Shown piece after piece: positions 25,942 through 34,994 of a DNA stretch of 64,000 nt; positions within the stretch are counted from its first letter, which is position 1; each line of letters starts with the position of its first letter. This DNA is from an uncultured Acidobacteriia bacterium. GTDB lineage: Bacteria > Acidobacteriota > Terriglobia > Bryobacterales > Bryobacteraceae. Both the position numbers and the translations under genes were made by a program. Location: the NCBI GenBank assembly GCA_903881085.1, contig CAIRSA010000030.1, positions 1 to 64,000 on the forward strand, in the 5' to 3' direction. The notes under the pieces were generated by a model. That model was not told the origin of the DNA and made no database searches. It worked only from the letters and a program-made list of their open reading frames with translations.

Positions 25942-27923
25942 AAATAAGACAGCTCCCCCTACCTGCTCTGCTGTTTTGCGCGCTTCTCCCTGTGGATCGC
26001 GCGGTGGCCGACGAAATCGGCACATCAATTCAAAATGGCTGGGTCACTGTCACCCCGCCCGAGTTCCACGGCGCGATCAACAATCCGCTCAAAGGCTTCC
26101 GCGAGTACAAGAAGGACGGCTACGGACTCGTGAAGCGCCAATACATCAAGTGGAACGACATTGAGGTCTGTGCGGACGACTCCGTGGAGCGCATCATCGC
26201 TCAGACCAACCAGGTCACGAACATCAAGGGCAAGCGCTTCGAGGATCTGAATGTCAAACTCGTGCCACGCGTCTATCTCGACTGGAATGGGTCTGCTGGA
26301 AAGCAGTACTGGCCCGCCGACTTGCACACCTTCGACTATGACAGCCCAGCTTTTCAGGAAAGGCTGCAGCAACTCGTAGCGAAGCTGGGAAAGGCCTGGG
26401 ACGAGGACCCGCGCATCTTTGCCGTCCAAATGGGCCTTATTGGATACTGGGGCGAGCATCACACTCCCGCTCCGACCGCCGCCCAGCGCCGTCTACTCAC
26501 GGAGGCGTTTCAGAAGGCGTTCAAGCACAAGCCTGTGCTCGTGCGTCACAACGATCCGGAGTTCATGCAGGCCGGATTTGGCATCTACTACGACACTTTC
26601 GCCAACATCAGCCGCGAGCCACCCGCAGGGCCCAAGGATCAGTTTCCCTGGCAGGCCACGAATGTATATAAAGATATCTGGAAAAGCGGCCCCATCGAAG
26701 GCGAGGTTGAGTACAACTGGCAGAAGCAGCGCGAGAACGCGAAGCCAACCCAGACCTTCGGGCGGACTCCCGATGAGACGATGACGGTGCCGCTCTACCG
26801 CCGCTACATGATCGACAAAATCCGCCGCTACCACGCGAGCTACCTCGGCTGGATCGACAACTATGACGACTCCAAGCGCGAGGTTTTGGATGGTGCCGCC
26901 GAGCTGCAGAAAGCCTTCGGCTACCGTTTTGTAATCGATTCCGCTAGTTATCCGCTCGCTGTGCCGCCAGGAAAAGAGCTGACTGTTAAGCTGACCGTGC
27001 GCAACACTGGCAGCGCCCCGTTTTACCTCGACTGGCCAGTGGCCGTCGCGCTGCTGGATCCGGCGACGAAAAAGCCGGTGTGGTCGGCACCGCTGGCGGG
27101 GGTGGACATCCGCAAATGGTTGCCTGGCGAGGATTGGGACAGCGCCGGGTTCGCCTATCGCCGCCCCGCCTTGACGCATCGCGATGAAGGTCATGCCACG
27201 CTGCCGCAGGATATGAAACCGGGCCAATACATCCTCGCCTTCGCCATTCTGGATCGTCAGGGCGGCATGATGCCGAGCGCGCGGTTTGCGATCGGGAACT
27301 ACTTCCGCGGCGGGTGGCATCCGCTGGGCTTCATCGGCATTGGCAAGGCGCCGAAGGAAGCTTCATTGAAAAATGTGGCCTTCGACAGTCCTGCGTTTGA
27401 TGATAGCCTCCATTATAAAGTGCCCGAGAAACTGCGATCGGTGAAGGCGCCGCCCCTGCCTCAGCTGAAAGCCGTGACGCCTTGGACCCCCGATCCGAAC
27501 ACCGAACTCATCAATCCCTGGCGCTACTGGACCCTGAGCCCGTCAAACAACAGCCTGGAGAAGTTAACTCTCGCCGACGGCCCCGGCTCGAGCCACGCAA
27601 TCCGCTTGACAGGCGATTTCGGCGAAGGATTCAGCCTGAGCCACAACTTCGCCAATAGCGCCAAACTCGACCCCGGCCGCTACCACTTCGTCTTCAGTGT
27701 GCGTGGCACGCCCGGCCAATTCGTCGAGTTTGAGCTGGCCGACGACTTTCACCTGGTTTCCAAGGAGGCCCCGATTCCGCTGACCGGGCAATGGCAGGAG
27801 CACAGCATCGTGTTCGAGGTAAAGACAGCCTTCAAGGACCGGACCACCCTGCGCTTCCGCTTGCCTCGCGGTGCCAAAGGCACGTTCGACCTCGCCAATA
27901 CGCGGCTTCAATTAGTGAAATAG
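25938..27923 (+). CDS. Secreted DUF4832 protein with C-terminal carbohydrate-binding-like domain
   Basis: 661 aa, with a leader MKIRQLPLPALLFCALLPVD. The barrel has NNPLKGFREYKKDG near residue 49 and MGLIGYWGEHHTP near 165, equivalent to the NPGMGW and GVWGEGH motifs of the protein at 17912-19363. An Ig-like domain follows (LTVKLTVRNTGSAPFYLDW), and residues about 520-660 form a jelly-roll-like module (WRYWTLSPSNNSLEKL, FELADDFHLVSKE) reminiscent of carbohydrate-binding modules. The start overlaps the preceding stop (ATGA). Likely an extracellular glycan-active or glycan-binding protein; activity unknown. Confidence 0.7.
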   Translation: MKIRQLPLPALLFCALLPVDRAVADEIGTSIQNGWVTVTPPEFHGAINNPLKGFREYKKDGYGLVKRQYIKWNDIEVCADDSVERIIAQTNQVTNIKGKRFEDLNVKLVPRVYLDWNGSAGKQYWPADLHTFDYDSPAFQERLQQLVAKLGKAWDEDPRIFAVQMGLIGYWGEHHTPAPTAAQRRLLTEAFQKAFKHKPVLVRHNDPEFMQAGFGIYYDTFANISREPPAGPKDQFPWQATNVYKDIWKSGPIEGEVEYNWQKQRENAKPTQTFGRTPDETMTVPLYRRYMIDKIRRYHASYLGWIDNYDDSKREVLDGAAELQKAFGYRFVIDSASYPLAVPPGKELTVKLTVRNTGSAPFYLDWPVAVALLDPATKKPVWSAPLAGVDIRKWLPGEDWDSAGFAYRRPALTHRDEGHATLPQDMKPGQYILAFAILDRQGGMMPSARFAIGNYFRGGWHPLGFIGIGKAPKEASLKNVAFDSPAFDDSLHYKVPEKLRSVKAPPLPQLKAVTPWTPDPNTELINPWRYWTLSPSNNSLEKLTLADGPGSSHAIRLTGDFGEGFSLSHNFANSAKLDPGRYHFVFSVRGTPGQFVEFELADDFHLVSKEAPIPLTGQWQEHSIVFEVKTAFKDRTTLRFRLPRGAKGTFDLANTRLQLVK

Positions 27924-27934
27924 GTAAACCATCC

Positions 27935-30109
27935 ATGCAACAAAAAAACTCTCTCATTCTTACCACCCTGCTGCTGGCACCGCTAACCGCGCTTGCTGCA
28001 AACCTCGAGTTGGCGAACGACCCGGCGACTGGCGGGCCGGGGAGATTTGCAGTCGAAGAAATCCGTCGAGAGGCCTTGGCGCGCGGCATGACGTTCGGCC
28101 CCGGCGCCGGTGCGACTCGCATTGCGCTCACAGCCGGCAAAGCCGGAGATTCCGCCGCGCAAAGTTACACCATTCGCGTGCGGAATGAGGGAGCGCGCCG
28201 CGTCATCACCGTGCGCGGCGCTGACGAAGCCGGCGCGATGTATGGTGGACTGGACATCGCGGAGGCGATTCGCACCCGCACGTTCGATTCGCTGAAGGAT
28301 TCAGACCACACGCCGCACATCAAGCAGCGCGGCATCAAGTTCAACATCCCGCTCGACGTGCGCACGCCCACCTACACCGGCAATGAGTGGCCGGATTCCG
28401 CGCGGCTCAACGTTGGCGAAATGTGGAGCCGGGATTTCTGGCGCGAGGCGCTCGATGACCTGGCCCGCCATCGCTACAATCACATCTCATTGTGGAGCCT
28501 GAATCCTTTCCCCAGCATCGTGAAGGTGCCCGAGTTCCCCAGCGTTCACCTGCAGGATGTGCACTCGGCAGGCGTCAATAAAGAAGGCGTCTTCGTCGTG
28601 AAGAAAATGACCATCGAAGAGAAGATTGAGTTCTGGCGCGAGGTCATGCAAATGGCGAAGAACCGCGGCGTGGAGGTTTATTGGTTCACATGGAATGTGA
28701 TTCTCTCCGCGGCGAAAGGCAAAGACGGGCTGACTGATGACAAGACCGGCGCGCGCACCATCGAGTATTACCGGGCAAGCGTCCGCGAGACGATCAAGAC
28801 CTATCCGCTGCTCGCCGGCATTGGGATTACCGCCGGAGAATCCATGCCGGACGCACAATTCACGAAGATGTCGAAAGAGCAATGGCTATGGCAAACCTAT
28901 GGAGAAGGCATTCGGGATGGCTTGAAAGATACACCCGATCGAAAATTCCGGCTCATCCATCGCTTCCACATGACGAACCTTAAGGATATCCAATCCTCGT
29001 TTGCCGAACTTCCGTGTCCGCTTGACCTCAGCTTCAAGTATGCGATCGCCCACATGTATTCCGTGCCCAACCCAAGCATGATCAAACCAGTGCTGCCCTT
29101 GCTCAGTCCCAAACTCCGCACTTGGCTTACGGTCCGCAACGACGACATTCACAGCTTCCGATGGGCCGACGTCGACTACGCCCGTGCCTTCATCAAGGCC
29201 ATTCCGGGCGAGGACAAGATCGCCGGCTTCTACATGGGTCCCGACGGTTATCACTGGGGGCGTGATTTCATCACCAAGGACCCCGGCGGCCCGCGCCAAA
29301 CCGTCATGCAGAAAATGTGGCTATCGTTCGTCCTCTGGGGGCGCCTCGCCTATGATCCAGACCTCCCCGCGGCCACGTTTGAGCGCCTCATCACCGCGCG
29401 TTTCCCCGGTGCCGCCACGGCGCGGCTCACCGCCGCGTGGGCGGATGCCTCAAAGACGTTTCCCTACATCACGCGATTCTTCTGGGGCGATATTGACATC
29501 AAATGGTTTCCCGAAGCCTGCCGCAGGAGAGACGGCTTCTACACCGTACGCAATTTTATCGAAGGCGGCACAATGCCCGGTGCCGGCGTGCTGAACATCA
29601 TGGAGTGGCGAAAGGGTCTGCTCGCAAAGCAGATGCCGCAAGGCGTGACGCCGCTGGAGATCGCCTCGACTCTGGACGCGAACGCCAACAAGGCGCTGAA
29701 AGCCCTGCCTGAACTACGGCGCGCCACAGTCACGCCTGCCGCCAGCGCCAGGGAATACACAGCCACGCTAGGCGACATCGAAGCAATGTCGCATCTGGGG
29801 CTTTACTACGCGGCAAAGATTCGCGGTGCCTGTGACCTAGCGCTCTTCGACAAGACCGGTGACGCCAAACAACAAGCCTCGGCCGTGAAACATCTCGAAG
29901 CGGGCCTGGATCACTGGAAGAGCTACTCCACCGCCTACACCCGCCAATACGTTCAGCCTGTTCTCTTCAACCGGGCCGGCCTGGTGGACCTTCCCAAGCA
30001 AACCGAGGACGTTACCGCCGACGTGAGGATGGCACGCGATTGGAAGCCCGGCGCCATCAATGAAGCCCAGATCCGGCGCTCCGACACGGAGGCGGGGTTC
30101 AAAAAATGA
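27935..30109 (+). CDS. Glycosidase-like paralogue 3 (unassigned family)
   Basis: The start at 27935 gives 724 aa beginning with a clean signal peptide (MQQKNSLILTTLLLAPLTALAA); readings from further upstream run through the preceding gene. Landmarks match paralogues 1 and 2: GADEAGAMYGGLDIAEAI, RGIKFNIPLDVRTP, RYNHISLWSLNPFPSIVKVP, FTWNVILSAAKG, GIGITAGESMPD, WLTVRNDDIHSFRWADVDY and LWGRLAYDP. It retains the GITAGE Glu. It begins 11 bp after the DUF4832 gene and overlaps the GH31 gene by 4 bp. Three paralogues in one operon suggest action on different linkages of one complex polymer. Confidence 0.7.
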   Translation: MQQKNSLILTTLLLAPLTALAANLELANDPATGGPGRFAVEEIRREALARGMTFGPGAGATRIALTAGKAGDSAAQSYTIRVRNEGARRVITVRGADEAGAMYGGLDIAEAIRTRTFDSLKDSDHTPHIKQRGIKFNIPLDVRTPTYTGNEWPDSARLNVGEMWSRDFWREALDDLARHRYNHISLWSLNPFPSIVKVPEFPSVHLQDVHSAGVNKEGVFVVKKMTIEEKIEFWREVMQMAKNRGVEVYWFTWNVILSAAKGKDGLTDDKTGARTIEYYRASVRETIKTYPLLAGIGITAGESMPDAQFTKMSKEQWLWQTYGEGIRDGLKDTPDRKFRLIHRFHMTNLKDIQSSFAELPCPLDLSFKYAIAHMYSVPNPSMIKPVLPLLSPKLRTWLTVRNDDIHSFRWADVDYARAFIKAIPGEDKIAGFYMGPDGYHWGRDFITKDPGGPRQTVMQKMWLSFVLWGRLAYDPDLPAATFERLITARFPGAATARLTAAWADASKTFPYITRFFWGDIDIKWFPEACRRRDGFYTVRNFIEGGTMPGAGVLNIMEWRKGLLAKQMPQGVTPLEIASTLDANANKALKALPELRRATVTPAASAREYTATLGDIEAMSHLGLYYAAKIRGACDLALFDKTGDAKQQASAVKHLEAGLDHWKSYSTAYTRQYVQPVLFNRAGLVDLPKQTEDVTADVRMARDWKPGAINEAQIRRSDTEAGFKK

Positions 30110-31737
30110 CATCGACTATGATAAAGACCTTCGCCCTGGTAGTCCTGGTTTTCCGATTGCCTGCTTTCGCGCAGCACACAGCAGACCTGACCATACTGCC
30201 CGGTGAACGCTGGTGGGCCGGCGTCATCAGCCAGTCTCATCTCATGCCCTTTACGGCCGAGTCAACCTATCGATTCGATTTCGAAGCCAATACCGCCGGC
30301 AATCAGGGCCAGCCGCTCCTGATCAGCGATAAGGGGCGCTTCCTGTGGTGTGACGACCCCTTTGCGTTCCAGATCGCGAAAGGGCAGATACACGCACAAT
30401 CGAAATCTGCACCGATTGTTACCGGCGCGCCCGGCGCCACGCTTCGCGAGGCCTTCCAGCACGTTAGCCGGCGCTTCTTTCCATCCACTGGCAAGACACC
30501 CCATCCCGACCTCTTCCTCCACCCGCAATACAACACGTGGATCGAACTCACTTACAACCAGAACCAGGAGGACGTTCTCAAATACGCCCGCGCGATCGGC
30601 GTCAATGGATTCCCTAAAGGCGTGCTCATGATCGATGAAGGCTGGTTCAGCCACTACGGCAATCTCGACTTCGACCGCGCGCGATTTCCCAACCCCAAGA
30701 GGATGATTGACGAACTGCATGAACTCGGCATGCCCTTGATGCTCTGGGTCGTCCCGTACATCACCCCCGACGGGCAGTACTTTAAGGAGTTGTGGCTCGA
30801 CCACACGCGGAACAAGAAAACCGTCTGGTTCGTGAATGCCGCCAACACCAGGCAGCCCGCCATCATGGAGTGGTGGGACGGCTTCAGCGCCGTCGTCGAT
30901 CTTACCAACCCATACGGACGGCAGTGGTTCAAAGGCCAACTCGACGCCCTCATGAAAAATTACGGCGTTGACGGCTTCAAATTCGATGGCGGCGACGCGA
31001 ACTACTACTCAGCGAAAGCGATGCTGGGGCCGGCCAAGGCCTTCGACCCCAAGGTATCTTCCAACGGGCACTCCGAAGCCTTTGCGCGCCTCGGTCTTGA
31101 CTATCCCCTCAATGAATACCGCGCCACCTGGAAGATGGGCGGTCAACCGCTGGCCCAGCGCCTGCGCGACAAAAACCACGCTTGGGCAGACCTGCGCATG
31201 CTGATCCCTGGCATTCTCAACCAGGGGGTCATGGGCTACGCATTTACATGCCCCGATTTGATTGGCGGCGGCGAGTACCTGTCCTTCCGCGATGCCAGGA
31301 CTCTCGACGAAGAACTGGTAGTGCGCGCCGCTCAAGTGCATGCTCTGATGCCGATGATGCAGTTCTCCGCCGCACCTTGGCGCGTACTCAATCCACAGAA
31401 CCGTGAGACCGCCCGCCAGGCCGCAGTGCTGCACGAGAAGATGGGGCCGGAGATTCTCGCTCTCGCGCGCAAGGCCGCCCTCTCCGGCGAGCCGATCGTG
31501 CGCGCGCTGGAATACCAGTTTCCGAATCAAGGCTATGGTGCGGTTACCGATCAGTTTCTGCTCGGGGAGGATATTCTGGTCGCCCCAGTGCTCGAAAAAG
31601 GGGCCACACAAAGAATCGCCGTCTTTCCGCCGGGCCGCTGGCGCGGCGATGACGGCCAACCCGTTACGGGCCCGGCCACACAGACGATTCAGGCTCCACT
31701 GACACGACTTCCCTGGTGGCGCCGGATCCATGATTAG
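30106..31737 (+). CDS. GH31-family alpha-glycosidase
   Basis: 543 aa with a signal region (MIKTFALVVLVFRLPAFA). The (beta/alpha)8 barrel of GH31 is recognisable: NTWIELTYNQNQEDVLKYAR, KGVLMIDEGWFSHYG, MLWVVPYITPDG, VDGFKFDGGD (candidate nucleophile Asp) and FTCPDLIGGGEY (candidate acid/base Asp). The C-terminal beta domain ends LLGEDILVAPVLEKG then short strands. At 543 aa it is shorter than typical 650-800-aa GH31 enzymes, chiefly because the N-terminal beta domain is small. Family members cleave alpha-glucosides, alpha-xylosides or alpha-galactosides. The ATGA overlap with paralogue 3 sets the start. It is the last gene of the operon. Confidence 0.85.
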   Translation: MTSTMIKTFALVVLVFRLPAFAQHTADLTILPGERWWAGVISQSHLMPFTAESTYRFDFEANTAGNQGQPLLISDKGRFLWCDDPFAFQIAKGQIHAQSKSAPIVTGAPGATLREAFQHVSRRFFPSTGKTPHPDLFLHPQYNTWIELTYNQNQEDVLKYARAIGVNGFPKGVLMIDEGWFSHYGNLDFDRARFPNPKRMIDELHELGMPLMLWVVPYITPDGQYFKELWLDHTRNKKTVWFVNAANTRQPAIMEWWDGFSAVVDLTNPYGRQWFKGQLDALMKNYGVDGFKFDGGDANYYSAKAMLGPAKAFDPKVSSNGHSEAFARLGLDYPLNEYRATWKMGGQPLAQRLRDKNHAWADLRMLIPGILNQGVMGYAFTCPDLIGGGEYLSFRDARTLDEELVVRAAQVHALMPMMQFSAAPWRVLNPQNRETARQAAVLHEKMGPEILALARKAALSGEPIVRALEYQFPNQGYGAVTDQFLLGEDILVAPVLEKGATQRIAVFPPGRWRGDDGQPVTGPATQTIQAPLTRLPWWRRIHD

Positions 31738-31739
31738 CG

Positions 31740-32081
31740 GGCAAACTCAACGCGCAATACGAAGGGGAGATTTGCAACCGCTTTAACATCCACATCGCAG
31801 GCACATGGATCAAGCGCACCATGAGACCGGTATCGTTGGAGCTTTACGACCAGTTCGGACACAATCAGCAGATCGGGACCACGGACAACGATCTGACCTT
31901 CTTCTCGCATCCGTCGCCGCTGATCGAACGCTGTAAGGTTGGTTTAGCGAAAAGGCCGCAGCTGATTGAACCCTTAGGTTTGGCGATTGTTTTGTCGTCA
32001 GGAGGAACGGCAGCCATACTGCCATTGGACCATCCACTGAAACATGCGGTTAAGGAATTCCGGAGCTGTCCTTCCGCTTGA
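31740..32081 (+). pseudogene. Fragment of a mobile-element-associated conserved protein
   Basis: An open frame without a sensible start reads YEGEICNRFNIHIAGTWIKR then TMRPVSLELYDQFG and TTDNDLTFFSH. From memory this matches the conserved block '..GTRIKHxMGPVSIKMYDKxGxxLRIETTxNDVxFFKHYR' of an uncharacterised family often found near insertion sequences. Similarity fades after about 32000. The piece abuts the GH31 stop, so insertion or deletion has occurred here. Confidence 0.45.
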
Positions 32082-32142
32082 CCGTGTAGCGTGACCGCCT
32101 GCTCTCACCAAGTCCTTCATCAAGTTGTATGCCATCGAAATA

Positions 32143-32190
32143 TGGTGTGCGCGCAGGGACTCGAACCCCGGACCTCCTGCGTGACGGCAG
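32143..32190 (-). other. 3' half of a tRNA (attachment-site-like)
   Basis: Read on the minus strand this contains GTCACGCAGG, a variable region AGGTC, a T arm CGGGG-TTCGAGT-CCCTG, an acceptor strand CGCGCAC and an encoded ACCA end. The anticodon arm resembles tRNA-Asp (GTC) but its loop is one base short, and no matching 5' acceptor strand (GTGCGCG) exists upstream. Such 3' halves are typically left by integrases that target tRNA genes. Confidence 0.45.
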
Positions 32191-32268
32191 TAATGTTTAC
32201 AGTTTCAACATCGACTGCATTACTCGGTGAGCTTGCGGCAAGCATGCGTAACCCCGTAAATTTCTCGT

Positions 32269-33867
32269 TCAGGCGGCGAGATCGGCCTTCTGGTCAAGGG
32301 TTTCCCGGTAATTCCAAGGCATCCATTTTGCAGGCGCTTGCGTCAGTTCGCGGGGATGTCGCAGTAACTCCGTAAGATAGTCGAACGGATTCACGCCGCC
32401 CAGTTCGGCAGTATGGATCAGGCTCATGAACAGGTCGCCAACGCTGGCTCCGTTGATGGTTCGGTAAAACAAGGCGTTTTTCCGGTGCAGGATCGCCTTC
32501 TTCAGCGCCCGTTCGCAAACATTGTTGTCCAACGGCGCGCCGGGCTCTAGAAGAAACAGCGTCAACTCCTGCCAATGGTTCAACAGATATTGAATCGCTT
32601 TACCCAGGCCCGAGTTTGGCTCCACTTTACGTTCTTCGAACTGCTGATTACACCACTGTTGCAAACCATCCAAGAGGGGACGGCTGTTTTGCTGATGGAA
32701 CCTCAACCGCGCCTGCGGCGACAACTCTTGCTCCTTGGCTAGGGCATCGAAGTGGAACACCCCGCGCAGCGTTTCGAGCACATACCGGCACTCGGCTGGA
32801 AAACTGTTCACCACGTCCACGAAGTGGCGCCGGGCATGCGCCATGCAATTAGAGAGCATCACCGCAAACGCCGCCGGAGCGTTGCGCGACAGCGCGTCGC
32901 ACATCTGAATGGGCGGCGCCAGTTCCTTGGCGCGCCGCCGCAATACATCGGCGAGCTTTTCTCCCGCATGTTTGCTGCCGGTGAAGAAAGCCGCGACGCG
33001 GCGCCCGGCGACTATACTGACAACCCCGGAAGTAAACATCCCGGTGCGCGCATCGCCGGCTTCCCGCTCATAACTCAGAATCCGCATACTCGTGTCGTCG
33101 TTGTGCACCAGACTGCCTTGCGCCGCTTGACGGAGCAACTCTTCCTCTACCGGTTTCAGAATCTCTGCCGCTTCCGAGACCTGTTGCCACTGCGTTGCCG
33201 GAGCCAGCGGAATCCCCTGGCGCAAGAGTTGAAAGCGCATTAGATCGCTCTCCAGCTTTTGCAGCCGGTAAAACGGAATGCCGCTACCGTACTTCAATAA
33301 CGCGATCATGCCCACGGCGCTGGCATCGTACTTTTCCGTGCCCACGCCTGACGGCGGCTGCGCGGTGTACACCTCTCCGCACAAGTTGCAGCGCAGTGCT
33401 TCCAGTTCGTAAACCGTCGCCTTAACCGGCGCCTTGCCAATGAGCCGGATCAGCCTCTTCGGCTCGTTGAGCGGGTACAACTTTCCCTTTTGGCACCCCG
33501 GACAGTGATCGGCCCGTTTCATTGCCGGATGGGCCACGCGCACTTTCCGCGCGCCCTTATACGCGCCCGGACCGTTGCGGCCGTGTCCCTTCTTGCGTCT
33601 TGCCGGCTTCGGTTCCGGCTCCTCTGCCCCGGTGGAGTCCAATACCTTGTTGGTCTTTTCGGTAGTTCGTGTAGGCGTCAGCAGTTCGCGCAGTTTCCGG
33701 ATCGTTGTGTCCTTGTCGGCCAACATCCCGGCCATGATGCCCAGCGTGGCTACCGCCGCTTTGAGCTTCCTCTGCCCTTCCGGCGGCAACGGCCCCTGAC
33801 CGGCGCAGTCCACCAGTTGCTCCAACTCCTCAATGCTGACATCGAGCGCTTCGATTCGTTGCGGCAT
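32269..33867 (-). CDS. tnpC: IS66-family transposase TnpC
   Basis: 532 aa. Residues 1-60 form a coiled helical region (EALDVSIEELEQLVDCAG), followed by a zinc-ribbon-like CPGC...CNLCGEVY region near residues 125-165. The DDE domain includes LVHNDDTSMRILSYE near 255, CDALSRNAP near 330 with FAVMLSNCMAHARRHF, and the IS66 signature LDNNVCERALKKAILHRKNA near 455. The gene appears full-length and could be active in trans, although the element has lost tnpA and most of tnpB. It lies 5 bp downstream of the DUF4338 gene, suggesting co-transcription. Confidence 0.92.
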   Translation of the reverse strand: MPQRIEALDVSIEELEQLVDCAGQGPLPPEGQRKLKAAVATLGIMAGMLADKDTTIRKLRELLTPTRTTEKTNKVLDSTGAEEPEPKPARRKKGHGRNGPGAYKGARKVRVAHPAMKRADHCPGCQKGKLYPLNEPKRLIRLIGKAPVKATVYELEALRCNLCGEVYTAQPPSGVGTEKYDASAVGMIALLKYGSGIPFYRLQKLESDLMRFQLLRQGIPLAPATQWQQVSEAAEILKPVEEELLRQAAQGSLVHNDDTSMRILSYEREAGDARTGMFTSGVVSIVAGRRVAAFFTGSKHAGEKLADVLRRRAKELAPPIQMCDALSRNAPAAFAVMLSNCMAHARRHFVDVVNSFPAECRYVLETLRGVFHFDALAKEQELSPQARLRFHQQNSRPLLDGLQQWCNQQFEERKVEPNSGLGKAIQYLLNHWQELTLFLLEPGAPLDNNVCERALKKAILHRKNALFYRTINGASVGDLFMSLIHTAELGGVNPFDYLTELLRHPRELTQAPAKWMPWNYRETLDQKADLAA

Positions 33868-33872
33868 GGCAG

Positions 33873-34760
33873 TTATTCATCCGGGAGATTGCCGAGCAGC
33901 CGGCGGAACTGGGGCGTCAATGGCAAGGCCAGCACCTGCTTGATCGTTCGGTTTTGGCGATGTGTCTGATCGTCCTTGCCGCGCCCGGTGGTGTTGCCCA
34001 CAAAGGTCCAGTTCGCCGCGCGGTAACAGGTGCCTTGGAATCGCGTCGGATCGACGAAGGTCTCCACTAGATGAATCGGATGCGCGTATATGAGCTGCCA
34101 ATCGGCCGAAAGCGTCCGCGCCATCCGTCCCAGAATATGCGAAGCCAGATGCGGTATCTGAACCCACGGCAGAATCAGAAACCGTGTGTTGTATGCGATC
34201 AGATGGATGTTTTGCTTGCGCGCTTCTTTGTTCCAGCCGATAAACCGGTCGCGCGCGCCAAAATGCCGCAGTGCGCTCGACCACGCCAAACACGCCACTG
34301 GCCGGCCTTGCGCCCACGCCACATACTTCAAGTGTTCGCCCACGGGTTGTTCGTAGCCCAGATAATGATGGTGCTCCATCAGGCTGTTGAACAGGTCCTC
34401 ATCGGCAGTGCGCCGCACCTGCTCCAGTTGCACTGGCCCCAGTTCGGTGAAACATACCTGGATCGGCGTGGTGTCGATCAACACCGCTGCCGGCCGGGGG
34501 CGCGCGGTGCGGCGCTGCCCGCGAATGATGCGGCGCACCGGCGGCAACTCGATCTGGCCGGCCCGCTCCAACATCAACAGTAAGCCGCGGCACACAACGT
34601 CGCGCAACGCGCCGTTGGGCTGCTTCCAGCCGAGCGTTTCGCATAACTGCCGCGATAACTTCCAGCGGCTGCTTTCCGGGTGCGCGGCGATGAACTCTTT
34701 CAGGAACGCCACTTGTCCGCTGTCGATGCTTTGTCCGCGATAGCGCCACTGTTCAGGCAT
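33873..34760 (-). CDS. DUF4338 (DruA-like) protein associated with IS66
   Basis: 295 aa matching the DUF4338 family: an N-terminal helical segment (FLKEFIAAHPESSRWKLSRQ), then EDLFNSLMEHHHYLGYEQPV near residue 125, VAWAQGRPVACLAWSSALRH, and LIYAHPIHLVETFVDPTRFQ near 225 followed by CYRAANWTFVGNTTGRGK. DUF4338 is the domain of DruA in Druantia anti-phage systems, but stand-alone copies occur as passengers of insertion sequences. Here no DruB-E partner is present; the neighbours are tnpC and a tnpB stump. A role in transposition is therefore more likely than defence. Activity unknown. Confidence 0.8.
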   Translation of the reverse strand: MPEQWRYRGQSIDSGQVAFLKEFIAAHPESSRWKLSRQLCETLGWKQPNGALRDVVCRGLLLMLERAGQIELPPVRRIIRGQRRTARPRPAAVLIDTTPIQVCFTELGPVQLEQVRRTADEDLFNSLMEHHHYLGYEQPVGEHLKYVAWAQGRPVACLAWSSALRHFGARDRFIGWNKEARKQNIHLIAYNTRFLILPWVQIPHLASHILGRMARTLSADWQLIYAHPIHLVETFVDPTRFQGTCYRAANWTFVGNTTGRGKDDQTHRQNRTIKQVLALPLTPQFRRLLGNLPDE

Positions 34761-34805
34761 GACAGCAGCATGCCTCAGCTAAAACCAGAACGTAAGCATT
34801 TTGTT

Positions 34806-34994
34806 TTAACTTACTTTTCGCCACACCGGCGCTGCCGCTGTTTCCGGGTTGCCCGCAGCCAGCAGCAACAGCGCCTGATGTGCTTCGAGCGTTCGTGATA
34901 CGTCCCCTTGCAGCCACCACCGGAACCGGCCTTCGGATAACCGCTTTTGCGCCATCCAAAACCCCTGGCCGTCGTAAAATGTTGAGCTCAACAT
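34806..34994 (-). pseudogene. C-terminal fragment of IS66 TnpB
   Basis: The minus-strand frame FYDGQGFWMAQKRLSEGRFR-WW followed by AHQALLLLAAGNPETAAAPV matches the last third of IS66 TnpB proteins (W.DGQGFWL..KRL..GRF.W). The normal N-terminal half (MxxxGVRIxLCTxPTDMRKxFDGL-like) is missing. The break falls exactly where the palindrome 34971-35002 begins to mirror the coding sequence. Confidence 0.6.

Noticed and set aside
32143..32190. A complete tRNA-Asp gene
   Set aside because: The 5' acceptor strand and D arm are missing and the anticodon loop is one base short, so only a 3' half is claimed.
33873..34760. Druantia anti-phage system based on the DruA-like gene
   Set aside because: No DruB, DruC, DruD or the large helicase DruE is nearby; the partners are IS66 genes.
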